Positions 21,001 through 21,627 of a stretch of DNA of 21,627 bases are shown here, one piece after another (the first letter of the stretch is position 1; every line of letters starts with the position of its first letter). The notes below the pieces were generated by a model. That model did no database searches. It worked only from the letters and a program-made list of their open reading frames with translations, and was not told where the DNA came from. Made by a program: the position numbers and the translations under genes. The stretch is from Phallusia fumigata (lineage: Eukaryota > Chordata > Ascidiacea > Phlebobranchia > Ascidiidae). The DNA lies in NCBI GenBank assembly GCA_008931825.1, contig QXVZ01016493.1, forward strand, positions 1 to 21,627, written 5' to 3'.

Positions 21001-21627
21001 ATCTTTACCAAAATCGGCATTGAGTTCATATGATTGTTTATGTATTAGTGTTCAAACTGAATAAAAATACCTGGGAATCTCATTTAACATGAGTGTAGGG
21101 TATACAAATAAGTTCATTTCCCAATCACCAATATAACAGCTGTAACAAGAAAAACAATTGCAAAAACCTTGCATAACTAAATGCAAACTGATGCATTTAT
21201 GTCCAAGTTATTCTTGTGTATACTGTATACTGGAAGCATTGTTTACTTGCATCTATTATTCATAGATACCTCAGTTTTGTGTTTACACCATATCTCACCC
21301 ACAGTTGTATGAAAAGCTGACCAACAAACTGGTGTAATTGGTCTGTCACAGACTATTGACATCAAGGACTGGTCCTTCTATTGTTTTGTTGTTTGGATAA
21401 GAGAGACAGGGCGGACGGGATCAAACAACAAATAGCGTCCCTGTTATTAGGCTCCATTATGTTGTACTTTATTCTGTTCAAAATTTAAAACCATTTGCTA
21501 ACAGGGCTTAGTGGAAGGACCTAAATTGTGGATAGGACAGGTTTTTGTGTATGTGCAGTTTAAATATCTGTGGCTGATAACTCTGTATTATTTCATTTGT
21601 CCAGTGACACAAGACAGGAGGTGCTGC
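18088..21627 (+). CDS. GOLGA5: Golgin-84 (GOLGA5), 3' end beyond window
   Basis: Golgi coiled-coil tether that captures vesicles and helps build Golgi ribbons. Exons: 18088-18670, 19415-19648, 19903-20071, 20287-20400, then 21605 to the window edge, all phase-consistent, 374 codons so far. The start gives MSWLNNLTDLAGKAESLLNN followed by IDQSAAVAI, matching the conserved N-terminus of golgin-84 (MSWxxDLAGKAExLLNxxDQ). Upstream there is only a non-ATG extension. Exon 1 then encodes a long Ser/Pro/Lys-rich disordered region (about residues 30-195). From about residue 245 (AVENRLLKNEMSSLHQEL) heptads begin and continue through every later exon (SNVELRNRCDDLCEELK, RSRLEEAEHNLAMERR, SDTRQEVL), the rod domain. 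The C-terminal transmembrane anchor lies outside the window. The intron before the last exon (20401-21604) contains a 330-base duplicated block at a contig join, which does not affect coding. Confidence 0.92.
18875..19284. mobile_element. 410-base MITE with TIRs in golgin intron 1
   Basis: The left end is CAGGGGTTTTCAACCT. The right end in reverse complement is CAGTGGTTTTCAATCT, so 14 of 16 positions match. The five bases atcta directly flank both ends (18870-18874, 19285-19289). The terminus resembles hAT/Charlie-type elements (CAGTGGTTTTCAA), but a full 8-base target duplication is not visible. A 97-codon minus-strand frame inside the element shows no domain I know and is probably chance or a transposase remnant. 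Confidence 0.7.
20501..20830. repeat. Copy 1 of a 330-base direct duplication
   Basis: This block in the golgin intron is repeated without visible change at 20832-21161. It ends exactly at the N. The next contig restarts at the first base of the same block. This is the signature of two contigs that overlap by 330 bases and were not merged. Confidence 0.93.
20831..20831. other. Assembly gap (single N)
   Basis: A lone N between two identical 330-base copies in the last visible golgin intron. Confidence 0.9.
20832..21161. repeat. Copy 2 of a 330-base direct duplication
   Basis: Second copy, running on into unique sequence (aaaaaccttgcataac) after 21161. Intronic; no effect on the predicted protein. 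Confidence 0.93.

Noticed and set aside
1..21627. CRISPR arrays, bacterial operons, rRNA
   Set aside because: No spaced repeats and no prokaryotic gene layout. All confident genes are intron-containing animal genes.

Overview
The window looks like nuclear DNA of a tunicate, most probably a Ciona species. The genes are animal genes with small exons and mostly short introns (a few hundred bases), the non-coding DNA is AT-rich, and neighbouring genes sit a few hundred to about 1,500 bases apart. The species call is inference; the sequence shows a compact metazoan genome. Three single N positions (3412, 16734, 20831) mark contig joins. Two of them are flanked by repeated blocks that look like the same locus assembled twice.

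Layout. (1) Positions 1-1906 have no exon I can support. A short non-autonomous hAT-type element lies at 1915-2120. (2) A tectonic-family gene (ciliary transition zone protein) runs on the minus strand from its start codon at 13799. I can follow twelve exons in consistent phase: ten at 13799-10698, then two more at 4547-4371 and 3790-3611. That last pair is present a second time at 3232-3056 and 2484-2305, next to the N at 3412. The C-terminal end was not found. (3) The roughly 6.1 kb intron of that gene (4548-10697) holds a complete plus-strand gene of seven exons (6379-10445, 586 codons) that I do not recognise. Its C-terminus resembles the linker that precedes reverse transcriptase in LINE-type polyproteins. 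(4) The tectonic start (13799, minus) and the start of a WSC-domain sulfotransferase gene (14437, plus) face each other across 637 bases. This shared promoter contains a perfect 26-base palindrome centred on a CRE site (TGACGTCA). (5) The sulfotransferase gene has its membrane anchor, two WSC domains and the start of the sulfotransferase fold, but its 3' catalytic half is not in the window; a TE fragment and the N at 16734 follow. (6) From 18088 a golgin-84 (GOLGA5) gene runs off the right edge. It carries a TIR-bounded MITE in intron 1 and a 330-base duplicated block beside the N at 20831.

The genes do not form a pathway. The tectonic acts at the ciliary transition zone, while the sulfotransferase and golgin are probably Golgi proteins. 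The main points of interest are the nested antisense gene with its LINE-like C-terminus, the CRE palindrome in the divergent promoter, an excess of TGACGTCA sites across the window, and the two contig-overlap artefacts that would mislead automated gene models.
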